From Spironucleus salmonicida (Eukaryota > Fornicata > Diplomonadida > Hexamitidae), in contig CM035317.1 of the NCBI GenBank assembly GCA_000497125.2, positions 1,266,001-1,330,000 of the forward strand: a stretch of 64,000 nt of DNA, in the 5' to 3' direction. Under the pieces are notes generated by a model that saw only the letters and a program-made list of their open reading frames with translations, had not been told where the DNA came from and made no database searches. Position numbers and translations under genes: made by a program. Of this stretch, positions 21,070 to 33,137 are shown one piece after another (the first letter of the stretch is position 1; each line of letters starts with the position of its first letter).

Positions 21070-22566
21070 TCATAAATAGGATTTCGATGCAATGAAATGG
21101 GGAAATTAGCAGTAAATTTAATTTTTTTACCTGATAGTTCGGCGATAAGATTTCTTAAAATTTTTTAATTTTAGAGTGTTTCTATTTTAATCTAGAATGA
21201 TATATGATTGAAATTGATCCAGTACGAGACTAGTGTGATATTGAGATGATTGATTGGGTGGTGGCTCAGTATTAAAACGTATAATAGTTTGCTTTCTAGC
21301 TAATTTAGCAATGTATAGAAAAATATTGTCATTTTCATGGCATGCACCTAATAAAACGGTATAAATTATATCTTGCTACGCAAATGTTGAAAATTCTCAC
21401 TCACAGTCACTATTTACATCTCCTATATCATAGGTTCTAGATTCTGTACTTCCAAATCCTTTTTGTGTAACTCTAACATTCCAATTAAGCCCGTCTCTTA
21501 GGCTTTTAAAGAAATCAACACTCTCTTCTACTTCACATATTGTAAATAGTGAATCTTCTGCTTTCTGCATAAATATGTGAATGCTTTCACCTGGGGCTAT
21601 CTCGATATTTTATCGGCCATCCACAGATGCAGTTCCAGAAGCACGTGCATTTCTATCTATTTTTACTGTTATTACGTCTTAATCGCTTAATATTAATTAT
21701 TTACTACTCATTACATGAGGACAAACTGGGGTTAAAAGAATACAGTCTACAGATGACTTTACAGGTACTCCACCTGCACTAAGCGCATAAGCAGTACTTC
21801 CAGTTGGAGTTGATATTAAAAGACCATCTGCTTGAATTCTAGCAATAAAACGATTATTTACAAATACTAATAGATTTGTTAAAAAGGCACTAAAACCTCT
21901 ATGTATATAAATTTCATTTAAGGATAGAAATTAATGTTATTTATGGCGCACAACGAGACGTCGCCTTCTAACTAAATTGAGTGGCCCAGTAAGCAACTTT
22001 TAAATTAAATTATCTGCACCTAAAACACTTAAAAACCCTAAAGAACCACCGTTAACAGCAGCTATTGGTGGAGGTTTAAAATTAAATTTACTAGATGCAT
22101 GTAATACACTACCATCTCCCCCAATAACGATAGCTAAGTCAACCATTTATTAATTATTAAAAACTCCCAAAGAGAAAATCTCAGCATCATGCGGATCTGT
22201 ATAGACAGTTAAATGTAAACTTTTCAGCTAAGCTAAAATATTTTTAAAGATTTATAGTGCGTAATCATCATTTGGTTTTCTTGTTAAATAGAATGAGTGT
22301 GGGGATCGAATCCAATGAAGCTGATTTTGAACATCAATATAAAATGAACATGTAGATTCTGGTTATTGTTATAAAGATTTAAGATTGAGAAAAGGCAAAT
22401 CTATAGGCGGTTGTGTAGTTTATGTTAATGTTGATGAGGATGGAGATGATGGAGGAGATTCACGCTAGTTATCTATATATTTGGTAATATCTTCTTCATT
22501 AATGGTTAAAGCATCAATTTAAAGTTAATCGAGGATGTGTTTCCGCTCTTAGTAATTTAAATTCAT
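21070..22566 (-). CDS. NAD kinase
   Basis: 498 aa. It phosphorylates NAD to NADP. The catalytic motif VIGGDGSVLHAS is intact, followed by PIAAVNGGSLGFLSVL. The second domain has ISTPTGSTAYALSAGG (the family TPTGSTAY motif) and SVDGRQ. An N-terminal Ser/Pro/Gln-rich region of about 130 residues precedes the kinase core, and a basic C-terminal tail of about 40 residues follows. In-frame TAA/TAG are frequent. Divergent from the RCHY1-like gene, 108 bases away. Probably cytosolic. Confidence 0.93.
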
Positions 22567-22674
22567 TTAATAGTATTTAATAAATTATATATAAATATTA
22601 ATATAATACAAATAGTAATATTTCATAATTTAGTATATATTAATATATAATCATATTTTATAGATATTTATTAA

Positions 22675-23940
22675 ATGTACCCCAATCCTTAGTAATTTGA
22701 TGATATTCATCATACTGAAATTGCTATTACACGGTTATTTAAATTAAAAGAAAATTCGTTAACATATTAAGAGGAAAATCGCATTTACTTAAGAGAATTC
22801 TTAGACGGCCCTATTAATAATGATGATAAGGTTTTGGCATTACACGAATTATCGAGAGTTTATTATTGTTATCCTGTTAGTATTTATGATCCTAGCTTAT
22901 CTCATTATGAACTTCGATCAAAAGTTGAGAATGATTCAAATTGGACTAATCTACCTATAGACTAAATAATTTTTTAATGTTAGTATACATAAATAACTAT
23001 TGGATGCCCACATCGGGTTTCAGCTGCAGAATTATACTGCTATTTATGTGAAAAATTTTACGGATGCAGATTCTGTCATGATGAGGCAGATCTTGATCAT
23101 CTCATAGATGTAGAGAAAGTTTAGCAAGTTAGATGTCGAAAGTGTAATTAAATATAAAAATTTTCAGTATAGTGTACATCCTGTGGTCAGCTTTTTGGTT
23201 TGAGGTCACAACTTTGTATTCCATGTAAAAGGTTAGATTATGTTGGACCTGACGTTCGCCCTTCTGTGCATTGTATAGCATGTTAGCGTTGCTATGTTTC
23301 TTTACCAAATTAATTAGTACATTGTGATGCTTGTAATATATGCGTAAAAACTCAAAATTATTCAAACCATAATTGTTCTGATATGACTTGTTCAGTCTGC
23401 TTGGCCTCTATTTAGTCAAATTTTATGTCTTATATAACTCTTAACTGTGGCCATTATTTACATAGTGTCTGCAGGCATCAAATGCTAGAAAATGGAAATT
23501 ACAAATGTCCAATTTGTCGTAAAAGTATACTTTTAGAAGGGGAAAACGATGCATATGTTAAATAATTAACTCGAATCAATGCATTTTATGCATTTAGCCC
23601 TGAAATTTAAGTAACATGTGAAATCTAATGTGATGAATGTGGATATAAGTTTGAAGAAAGTGGAAAAGTTCAATTTAGATGCAAGAAATGTAACTCGTTC
23701 AATACTTAAATAATTGAGAGAAGCGAAACTGCAATTCCAGTATATACTGATTTATGTAATGAGTTGGTTCAGGTGTTTTTTGGTATTCCGTCATGTAGCA
23801 TTAACGTTAAATTAGTTATGCTCACTGTTAGTTCGATGCATATTACAGAAATGGAGACGATCAGCTATAATAAATTTTTAGAAAAATGCAATTCATATTC
23901 ATAATATGATTCTGACATTGATTTTAACAGTGTTGAATGA
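22675..23940 (+). CDS. RCHY1/PIRH2-type CHY-RING E3 ubiquitin ligase
   Basis: 421 aa. An N-terminal helical region of about 100 residues is followed by a CHY zinc finger (GCPHRVSAAELYCYLCEKFY, then CRFCHDEADLDH). A CTCHY finger with many Cys/His (LCIPCKRLD, CIACQRCY, CDACNICV) follows. A RING reads CSVCLASI, CGHYLHSVC and CPICRK. A C-terminal zinc ribbon has CDECGY and CKKCNS. The order CHY-CTCHY-RING-ribbon is diagnostic. It transfers ubiquitin to substrates. The C-terminal 60 residues are not typical of the family. Its 3' end overlaps the next frame by 35 bases. Confidence 0.92.
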
Positions 23941-24652
23941 AAAATCATTTTATGATTTGATAAGGCCATTTAATGAATTTTTCCTTAAGCTAATATTTAC
24001 TTTTAGAATAATACTGCGTCCAAATTTACAGTTTTTAAAGTATAATATTAGAAATTCTAAGACTACACCTGTTGTTTCATTTATAATCAGATTAGGACTT
24101 ATTATACAAAGTAATTATTTAAATCATATTAATCCATTTGTATTATTAAATTTATCTAGTATTTAATTATATTAATATAGTAATGCAGATTTATTTGTAT
24201 TTTTTAACATTTGTAGTTTGGGTATCCAGTAGCTAGGATGCTTCAATCATTTACCTCTGATATTTATATATTGTATTTTATCTTTACACTATTCTTTTAT
24301 TAAATATTCTATTATAGAAATTATTAAAGATAAAGCTTCGCTTAACCAGATTTATCCTAGCATTAAGTATTATTTTGAAAGTTTGCAATTCATTCTATAG
24401 TATTTAAAGATATTAGATTATTTAACATGTATATACTATATTCCTGCAATGATAACTTATTATTTATAATTAATCATATAATTTCCGTAATAATATTTAT
24501 AGAGTATTTTTCAACACTGTATTAAATTTAAAACTCATAGTGCTTATGGATACTATTTGCTATAATATATAAATAACATCTATTTAACTAATTATAATTC
24601 TGTTTACTGTGAATATAAAACATTAATCATACTACTTATTTATAAAAACTGA
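23906..24652 (+). CDS. 248-aa helical protein overlapping the E3 gene, unrecognised
   Basis: Open for 249 codons in AT-rich DNA, longer than expected by chance. Rich in Leu, Ile, Tyr, Phe and Asn, with repeated amphipathic helices (for example DLIRPFNEFFLKLIF, SIKYYFESLQFILQYLKIL). The only early ATG (23906) lies inside the 3' end of the E3 gene, giving a 35-base same-strand overlap. If real, its message starts within the neighbour. It might also be the remnant of a longer gene. No family recognised. Confidence 0.5.
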
Positions 24653-24694
24653 TATAAATATAGTATATGTTATATTATATACAATTTTTCCAAA

Positions 24695-25624
24695 ATGACA
24701 CTAATTTAGAGTAATATTACGTCCTCACAATAGACTGGAATGTACTCCATTTCAGACAGCATTCACTCTCAAATTGTGGAGCATTCGATTATGTGCAAGA
24801 CGTACGGGGACATTGAATTCTAGTACTCGTCCATGCAGACCGACTCAGATATGCGGCCCTATGTAGGGGAACCGTTCCAGCAGCCGTCAACGATCATCAT
24901 CACCAAGTGCGTAACGGGTGCGTACCTGCAGTGCGACCTCTCCAACATCAAAAAGATCCTGGTGAAGTGCAGCCTGCCGTCCAACCATCTCATTGTGAAC
25001 ATCCCGTCGCTACGGCACCTTGAGCTTGTGAACACGAAACTGCAGATTATAGATGCCTTCCACGCGCAGAAGCTCGTGTCCCTGAAGATCAAGGACCCTC
25101 TGACTAACCTGAGGCTGGTATCGCTCCCGAAAGCCCTCGAGTCGCTCTACATCGACACCCCGGACGCTATGATCTACCCCGACATAGAGAAGCGGCAGAT
25201 CGACTACCTGTACCTTTCGAACGTCCAGTGCTACTACAATCCTCAGTCGCCCACCGTCGCCATCTACTTCGACCTCAAGAAGCTGAGGTTCGCTCCGGTT
25301 GCTGGGTCGGCTCTCGCGGACACCATCCCCGCGGTTCTGCCGCAGCAGCCATCTAACCTGCAGACCCTGTTTCGGCTCCACCAGCGCTTCCTCAAACTGG
25401 GCGTGCTGGAGGGAAACCTCCAAGACGAGGACTCGATAGACAGCAACTGCAACGACGATGCGACTAGGCTCAACCAGCTGGAGGCACAGAAGTCGCTCGT
25501 TATGAAACGGCTGTCGTACCTGAGGGCACCGTCGAGCCAGATGTTCCCGCAGATGATGGCGTCCACCTCGTCCATTTTCGTCAACAATATTATTGAGCCC
25601 AGCTCACTTGATAGTGATGAGTGA
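24695..25624 (+). CDS. LRR-like protein, full-length copy
   Basis: 309 aa, starting at CAAAATG (MTLIQSNITSSQQ). Leucine-rich-repeat-like strands are visible (LVKCSLPSNHLIVNIPSLRHLELVNTKL). A helical part follows with LQTLFRLHQRFLKLG, then an acidic, Asn/Asp-rich linker and a C-terminal LEAQKSLVMKRLSYLR helix. It is GC-rich with mainly CAG for Gln, but TAG is also used. A nearly identical copy lacking the first 32 codons lies at 2511. This copy has the promoter and start, so it is presumably the functional one. Confidence 0.75.
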
Positions 25625-26123
25625 GGTTGGGATATTTGAAGGATTGTATAAGTACGTATATAATTTAGATGATTTGAATGAATTAATTTCTTCATTGGAC
25701 AATAAATTTTCTAGAAGTTCAGAATTAAATTTGAAAAAGTTATAAATTATTAAAAATTTAATTTTATATGTTCTTTATTTAAGGGATTTTATTTTAATAT
25801 AAGTTCATTCAGTATTTTTATTTTATTAAAATTATTATATCTAAAAACCATTATTATTGATAATTCCTATATTAGAATAATTTTTATTTTCAAGCTAGGC
25901 TATTGTTAGAATGTAATTAAGATATTATCTTATTAAATATATGTCGGGTTTTAGTCATCAAATAATAAGATATAAATCGTATACACTTTAGCACACTTTA
26001 AAAAAACAAATATAATTATATTTATTAGTTATTCGGATAAATACTCGATATAATAACTTAAGCAAAGAAACTAAATCCTTTATAAGCTATAATGTTATAT
26101 TAATATTAGTTACTTTAAAATAA
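25625..26123. other. AT-rich intergenic spacer
   Basis: Nothing recognised. Similarity to the 2.5 kb copy stops at the stop codon. Confidence 0.55.
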
Positions 26124-26273
26124 ATGGGTGCTGAATTTTCTGAGTTAATTTTTGACGGAACAATCGAGTTTTAGCTTTCAATGTTGAAAGAAAAATTATC
26201 TAAGGATAAGGTAAAATAAATTAAGCATCAAGAAGCAATATCAATTCTAGACGATTCAATGAGTAAAGTTTGA
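26124..26273 (+). CDS. 49-aa MG-starting protein
   Basis: It begins MGAEFSELIFDG, then a Lys/Gln-rich helix, ending DDSMSKV. Gly2 and Ser6 fit an N-myristoylation signal. It is not clearly homologous to the 1841/6421 pair but matches them in size and start. It is isolated in an AT-rich gap. TAG and TAA encode Gln. Confidence 0.55.
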
Positions 26274-27390
26274 TATTTAATGAATAAATTTTTACTCAAA
26301 GTTTTTTGTTATTGTAAAATATTTAATTAATTTAGATAAAAATAAATAATATAAAAAATTACGCTACTTTTATAATTAATAATAAGTTGAACCAAGATAG
26401 TATTACCTATAATTTTTGAAAAAAACCTAAATAATTTAGTAGATTTAATGTGTATCTAGGGATACTGAAAGCTATATCGTTAACTGTGACTAACATACTT
26501 TAAACTCAGTATATAAAGTAAATTATACTAAAAGATGCTTAATCTATACATTTATTGTTATATAAAGTTGTCTTTCTGTTCTTATTACAATATTCTATAA
26601 CGTAAACAAAACAATAACCATAAATATTTAATATTTATGAATAACATATACAAATTATATATCAATTTTAAGAGTGTAATTTTTATCAATTTGTAATTGC
26701 GCCCCAGTATTAATTCTTAAGCTGCATAACTTTATATATTGTTAAGTAGAGTTTTTATTCTACTGGTCAATAATTTGAAATTGAGGTAAATAAAGATGCA
26801 TATATAATATATATTGGAATTATTCATTGGAAACTAATGGCAAGTGATGAAATAACCAGTACAGTTACAATTAAAATCGTTCTTTTGAAAAATTGTTATA
26901 ATTGTTTAATAATGACATTATATACATTAATATTCAATATTTTACAGTTTTAACTTTTATGAATGGTCTAAATAAAACAAATAACAATAACATATAATTT
27001 ATATTCTCTTAACTACTGTATATAAATTATATTGTCTATATTTACTTATGGTAGCAATATAATGTAAAACTTATTTATATAATCAATATTTATATAATAT
27101 ATTTTACATATATTTGTTTTGAGTACTAAACAATAAAATGAAACAATCACCTATATACCTAATATTTATTCATATATAAACTAAAAATGAAGATCAAATA
27201 ACCAAATTTACTACCTTTGAAGATAGTAAGTACTAAACATCTTTAAGGTTAACATTAATATTCTCTATTGCCAAAATACTCTCCATAAAGAGATACTATG
27301 TTAATATCATTAACTTAAAATTCAGCTAGTAATACTCATAGAGTTCATTAAATCTCTAATCTAAGCAAGTCAAAGATACACAAAATTTAA
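26274..27390. other. AT-rich intergenic spacer
   Basis: About 1.1 kb, extremely AT-rich. A 42-codon frame from ATG 26837 (MASDEITSTV) is the only candidate and is weak. Confidence 0.5.
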
Positions 27391-27609
27391 ATGGTAAATG
27401 CCCAATCAAATAGAATAAAATAGTAATCCATAAGTTCATCTATTTAGTCTTTGGAAGAGGAAATACTGGCAATTGATACTAATCAGAATAACATACTACG
27501 GATAGCTAACTATCATATATCTTCTAGAGTTGAATACTAGCATCAATATCAAATTGATGAGTTTAAAGAAATATAACTCTAACTTTTTGGCGAAAAAAGA
27601 AATTAATGA
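27391..27609 (+). CDS. 72-aa Gln-rich protein, unrecognised
   Basis: It starts MVNAQSNRIKQQ and is helical, Glu/Gln/Ile-rich, ending FGEKRNQ. The stop shares bases with the next ATG (ATGA at 27606-27609), so the two frames overlap by four bases. Confidence 0.5.
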
Positions 27610-28283
27610 GCTACTTCACTGGATTTATAGAAGAACACTTGTCAAGACGGAATATTTTTACTAATAAATATTACATCGGTCTTAATCTACTTTTAACGTT
27701 TTACTTGGATCGTAACTGCTATAATTTAATTCAAATTGAAGCAAATATGTTGATTTTTAAATTAAACAGAGAAAACAAAGTGAGAATATATTCAATATTT
27801 CTATTAGCACATAATTGTCTGTGCTTTGTCTATTACTAAATTTTTAGATAAAAGAATAAAAAATTTACACGAAAATATATAAACAAAAACGCATTTCAGA
27901 TAAAATGGAGTATGACCTAGACTTCAAAAATAATAGATCTTTATGGTAATTTTTAAGCTATAAGTATATATAGATACTATTTAACTAATGCTATATAAGC
28001 TAGTTTTACAAATTTGCCAAATTATTATATAAATCATACACACATCTAAAATAATCAACTGATATTATATTACAGTTTAAAATGCATGCGCATTTATACT
28101 AATGCTACTGTAATAGATTATAAAACCCAAGCTATAAATTAATTTGCCAATATTCCTTAAGATCTAATAGTATTTAACGAGTCTCAAGAGTAATTTTTGG
28201 ATCATACAAATTTGTTATTATTGAATTTACTTAAGTATGTATATACAAGAGTTAAGAATTATTACTATAAAAGTTTTTACTGA
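27606..28283 (+). CDS. 225-aa protein, unrecognised; frame uncertain
   Basis: Open for 226 codons from MSYFTGFIEEHLSRR. Codons beginning with G are common in its second half, as in real genes here. A competing frame starts at AAAATG 27905 (MEYDLDFKNNRSL, 139 aa, ending 28324). That start context is typical, so the true product of the 27.9-28.3 kb part is unsettled. No domain recognised in either. Confidence 0.4.
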
Positions 28284-28379
28284 TATTGACTAACTCTTAA
28301 ATATAAGACACATAAAATTTTTGAATTTTATTTTAATTAAATTCTTATATATACAGTAATTCAGAATATTTTTTACAAA

Positions 28380-28694
28380 ATGTAAAACACGAATTTTAAT
28401 TTCAAACCAACAACTTATCAACCAACTTACTCTATTCTTTCATACCTTGATACAAAACATAAAAAGAGATAATCATATTATTACACTCAATTTTCTGTAG
28501 ATTCTAGTAACGTTCCTGATTTTTATCAGTCTTCTCAGCATCTTAAATAGTCATTTCTTGACTTAGAAACCAGTGTAAATAATGTTCTTGAAAAATCTAA
28601 ATTACGAAGAGATATATTATCTTAATAAGCTGAAACTCCAACAGTTTAACTTCATAACTTATATCTCACAACCACCAATGAGTCAGAAAAGTGA
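28380..28694 (+). CDS. 104-aa Ser/Gln-rich protein, unrecognised
   Basis: Starts at AAAATG (MQNTNFNFKPTTYQPTY; second codon TAA). Tyr/Gln/Ser-rich, with one helix (VNNVLEKSKLRRDIL). Probably disordered. No family recognised. Confidence 0.6.
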
Positions 28695-28959
28695 TCATTG
28701 GTAGTGAATTTAACTGTTTATTCTTCTACATAATATCTACCAACAAGAGTCTTAAGTAAAACCTCAAGTTACTGCACATATAATTTTAATTGTATTTAAT
28801 TTGAGAGATTTTTAATACTTACTTGATTGGACTACTAACCTATTTATTTATAATTATTATTTTATACATAGAGTAACTTATTCTATTCTAAAAATAAATA
28901 TTGGTACTATTTTATCAATTTTGTAATAAATAGCTATACTTTTCATTTCTTTTTCCAAA

Positions 28960-29223
28960 ATGGGAGCTGAACAAACAAGCAAAATCAACCTACAGAAATA
29001 CGAACGATTTTCTTAACTGATATTAAGCCCTCAATCGAATAGTTCCATTCTTACTGCTAAATCAACGCTAAATTTATCTGACTAAAAAGATTAATTTTTA
29101 TTCGAATTATCATCATTTGGGGAAGAGATAGATGATGACGATTAATGTGTTGTATTGTCTCTAAAGTAAATTGATTAGCTTGAGGATTTGCAGATTGAAG
29201 ATTTTTTTGATTGTGAAAAATGA
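28960..29223 (+). CDS. 87-aa acidic MG-starting protein
   Basis: Starts at CCAAAATGG (MGAEQTSKINLQKYERFSQL). Gly2, Thr6 and Lys8 fit an N-myristoylation signal. The C-terminal half is acidic (GEEIDDDDQC, EDLQIEDFFD). The N-terminus MGAE is shared with the protein at 26124. Likely membrane-tethered adaptor if modified; function unknown. Confidence 0.65.
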
Positions 29224-29784
29224 TGCAATTAGTGAATTTTAAGTGCCAATATTGAGATACAAATACTATAAATTATAATATTATAACAATCATACCTAGA
29301 GTTAAGAATTAACGATAGTTATAAATGAAAAATATTCGATTACAATATTAATTTATTAAAAAAATTTAATATTAGAAGCATACTTTGAGAAAACTAGATC
29401 AGCTTTAATAGAATAAAATTAATCTCTTGCAGAAAAATCGACTCGAACTAGAATATCATTTATCTATTATAGTCTATATATAGAATAATACTTTGATGAA
29501 AAATAAATTTACTAGATAGGAATATTAAATAACATAATTACTAAATATTAACATATTCCTGATAGCTCAATTGAGATAATATTAATTTGTTACTTATTTT
29601 TCGAAATACTGTTTTAAATTAAGGTAATAATGCAATATTACTACTTTACATTTATCTTTGATAGATAAATTTATATGTTAATATGCATTTAAAACTGCAT
29701 TTTTATTTTAATATGGATTTGAAAGTAATAATCAAGAAAGTAATTACTTTATTATATAAAGTATAAGTAGTTTCTAGGTTTTGA
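29224..29784. other. AT-rich intergenic spacer
   Basis: No gene recognised. Confidence 0.55.
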
Positions 29785-30525
29785 ATGAATAATAATTTTT
29801 ATAATGATTATCTGGCTTAAATCAAGTAGCGAGAGAAATCATATTCACTACATCTTTAAAAGCAGAGTAAATTTATTTCGAATCCAATGCAATAAGATAA
29901 AATGTTAGACAAAAAATAATTGAAATCTATGTCTCTTTAAAATTAGCCTTTAGCTGTTCCGGCGGAAATACTATGTTTTTAACCCCATTGTAAGGCTTCA
30001 GTTAAATATCATAAGATGGAATAACTATCAATGAATCAAGATTAACCTGTATCGAAGGTATAAAATTAATAGTCTACATTATCATAAAAATAGAAAAAAG
30101 CGTATATTTTACCAAATAGAGAGACTATCTAAATTAAGAGAGACTTTTCACCTGCAGTGCATATTACAGAAAAGCATTTCAGCTTATATTAAAAAACATA
30201 GGTTTAGTTTAGTGACCCCCATCAGTTTTTCAAAGATCTATTATCTCCAAAACGCACGCTTTAGGTTAAACTTCAAATTGTAGACAGAGAAAAGCAAGCA
30301 ATATAAGAAGATAGAAATTGTAAGTTATAATATCAACGAAACAAAATGCTTTCATAAAATTCAGCCAGAATTCCTACTATTACTAGGCAGCCAACTACTA
30401 AATCTTAGTGTACAATGAGGCAACAGAGCACAGTGTAAGACCTTACATCAGCCGATTTATTAGATACACGTTCTATCAACTCTCCCCAATTATCAGCCAA
30501 TCATTCTAGAGTCAGATTTTAGTGA
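29785..30525 (+). CDS. 246-aa basic Gln/Lys/Ser-rich protein, unrecognised
   Basis: Starts MNNNFYNDYLAQIKQREK. Low-complexity, rich in Gln, Lys and Ser, with short patches such as REKQAIQEDRNCKLQYQR and STVQDLTSADLLDTRSI. It looks disordered and may be a cytoskeletal or ciliary linker. The frame carries many TAA/TAG and ends at the first TGA. Confidence 0.65.
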
Positions 30526-30639
30526 TTAAGTACGCAATATATATTCCTAGCATCGAATCCGATATCATTTATTTTAAACCATTCCATATTATTGTTTTCT
30601 ATTAAAATATATAATAATTATATTGTATAAATTTCCCTT

Positions 30640-30646
30640 CCACTTA
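30640..30646 (+). promoter_or_regulatory. CCACTTA variant of the upstream element
   Basis: CCACTTA lies 5 bases before the ATG at 30652 in a pyrimidine-rich leader, a near match to the CCACTCC element. Confidence 0.25.
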
Positions 30647-30651
30647 TCAGC

Positions 30652-31194
30652 ATGCACATAGATTTCGACAAGTACTCAAATTAGCCATAAATCACATTTT
30701 CGAAAAATTTTAGTTCGCAGGGGATCACTTTTTGCTCTTCGCCAATCCAATAATTTACAATTGGCCAGGTTTCATCGACGCAATTCGCTATTCCAGGAGC
30801 CTTTTCTAAGCTTCCGATCAGCGTCCGCTGCGCTCAAAATTACCTAACCTTGGCATACCAAAAAACACAATTTAAGGCCTTTTTGCAGTTCTAACGGGGC
30901 GAGGCGAACTTGAATTTGTGGCATTCCGCATCATTTTTGGGCCTCAAAGCGGCTTCCAAAGTCACGTTTTCCACTGCAAAAATCGACAAAAAGTGTGATG
31001 TTTTGACAGAAAAATTCGAGGTTAAAACGCTTCTTTTGAAGAAAATAAAAAATGTGCTAATCGGCCTTGAGGCTGTTCCAACAAACCCTAGCCTAAGCGC
31101 GGTTCTTGGGGTTGATCGCGGTAAATACGGAGTTTTCCTCCGAAAAACATTTATTGGCGAGGAAGAGAGCGGATTGGGCATTTTTTGGTGGTGA
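30652..31194 (+). CDS. 180-aa protein with beta-rich fold, unrecognised
   Basis: Starts MHIDFDKYSNQPQITFSK. Alternating hydrophobic residues suggest a beta-barrel or jelly-roll (KAASKVTFSTAKIDKKCDV, YGVFLRKTFIGEEE). Ends FWW. Moderately GC-rich with mixed Gln codons. No family recognised. The far inverted-repeat boundary begins about 150 bases downstream. Confidence 0.65.
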
Positions 31195-31277
31195 AATATG
31201 ATATCAGAAGTCGTTCGTGACGTTTCATTGGTATTTGTGAAGTTGTTTATCTCATCATTATTTTAAGGGTAAATGGG

Positions 31278-33137
31278 TCATAATGATTTTTAAATGAATT
31301 ACTATGTAGTAAACAATTAGATTTGATGGTTTTATAAGGTGTATAGGAAGACGTCGGCATGGTATGGAATGCCGCGGGGGTCGAAGCAGGTGGCGGTGGT
31401 GAATGCTGCGATTTTAGACGGTAGGCTGGCATCCTGTGTGAATGCTTGCAGGTAGGGCTCATACGTGATGATGAGCTTCTTGTTGCTCGCGATAGTATCC
31501 CGGAATGCCTCGGTAAAGAGGTTCAAGGAAGCCAAGAGGTCGATGCTTGCTGACGAATCTTTGAGCAGCTGCAATATTTGCTGGCTCGGGAGGCGCAGAA
31601 AGGATTGCAGCGTTGGGGTATATCTGCTGGTTTAGTGAGTTTTGAGTTTCGCGGTTTAGCGACTCATAACATCGCTAATGTCATGTAGGGTGTCAACATA
31701 TTTGATCCCAAATACTGTTCTAATACTGTCTACGGCAAAAGATTTTATTTTTGCTAAGACGATACCCAGGGAGCACCCTAGCACGGATGAGATTTTACAC
31801 ACGGTTCCCATTACGTTCTATATCGAGATTTCTACTTCAGACAAGCTCCAGTAGCACTGTGGTGTAAAGGTGATGTGAAGCTTCCGGAAGCAGCATGCAA
31901 TTGCTTTGCTGAAAGATCCGTTCTAGAAATTTGCTGCTAGTTGTGCTATGTCCGATAACTGGTCGGCCAAAGTGATGAAATCAGACGTGATGGAGCCTAT
32001 TGAATTACAATCATCGGCGGCAAGCATTGACAATTCTGTGCAGATCGTCTCACAAAATATAAGAGTACAAAGATGGGTGAACTTCAGCTTTAGGGTATCT
32101 AGTTAAGTTTCGAAGAAAGCTTCAGACACTAGGAACAGGAGCCGTATCTCGCTTATTGTACGCATAAACTGTGATATCTCTTCATACTTTAGCTCAGATC
32201 TGAAGCTGAATATCGGTTAAAATACTATGGAAAACATATCAAAGAGTTCGTTTTTCTTCAAGAATACGTTGAAAAGGCGTGCATTCCAAAGCGTGACCAG
32301 AATTGCTTTCATTGCTTTTGAAGCGAAGAAGTGGAAATCAAAGAAGGAAGATATCGTGAAACTACTAAGTTCTTATATTTGATTTTTGAACGCATATATT
32401 ATCAGGGACTGCACGTCAATTCCGATATTATTTAGTGTTTGCTATAATGATATGCCATGAGATGGCATAAAGTTAGTGAATTTTGGTAGTAGAGACCTTC
32501 TGATACGCTTTTCAAGTTCCTCAGACAAGTATGGTATTCTGGCCTTCAGACTGGAAATATTTCTCAGATCCTGAAATGCTAGGAGTTGATCATAATTCAT
32601 AATTGCTACTTCAATATCACCATCTTCAAGTGCCTATTCAAATTTTTATAGTGGAGGAAGTACCTTTTTTACCTGCTTGAGAACTTCAAGAGAACGCTTC
32701 ATACTATCATGTGCCTAGTAAAGAAGCTTCAACCTGATTTGATCTGATAGTTCCTCTTATTGGACTTGACTTTGCTATTTTATTTGCGATAAGGTTGCGA
32801 TATATGTTGTAAGTCTAGAATTAATAGACTTCGTGTCTGGGAGAGATGACCTGGCGATCTATGAGAGTTTCAGACACTGTTGTACGTAGTTTTGCGAAAA
32901 AAAGTTTTATTGATAAAATAATAATTCTGTCTTAGCTTAAGATATTGAAATACGCGAGGTAAGTACATACTATGTCACAATTTATTTAATTTTCTATGAA
33001 GATAGAGGGTAAGATAGTAATGAGATAATATGTTAATAAAATGAAGGTTACATCTTTTAAACCAGTTGATTCTACCCTTTTAAGTATGATTTTCGCATTA
33101 TCAGGAGCTAGAAAGTTATAGGATCTAAATCTGTCAT
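31278..33137 (-). pseudogene. 3'-truncated copy of the tethering-complex-like gene at 38529
   Basis: The frame starts MTDLDPITFQ like the intact copy on the right arm and is identical over almost all its length. The repeat ends at 31345, where the last 66 or so codons are replaced by about 22 codons of unrelated AT-rich flank before TGA. The product would be about 619 aa with a foreign tail instead of 665 aa. It may be inactive or may still make a truncated protein. Confidence 0.75.

Noticed and set aside
20775-21092. Hydrophobic minus-strand frame, possibly histone-fold-like
   Set aside because: No ATG at its head, and it runs in another frame into the NAD kinase 3' end. The plus-strand frame with AAAAAATG is simpler.
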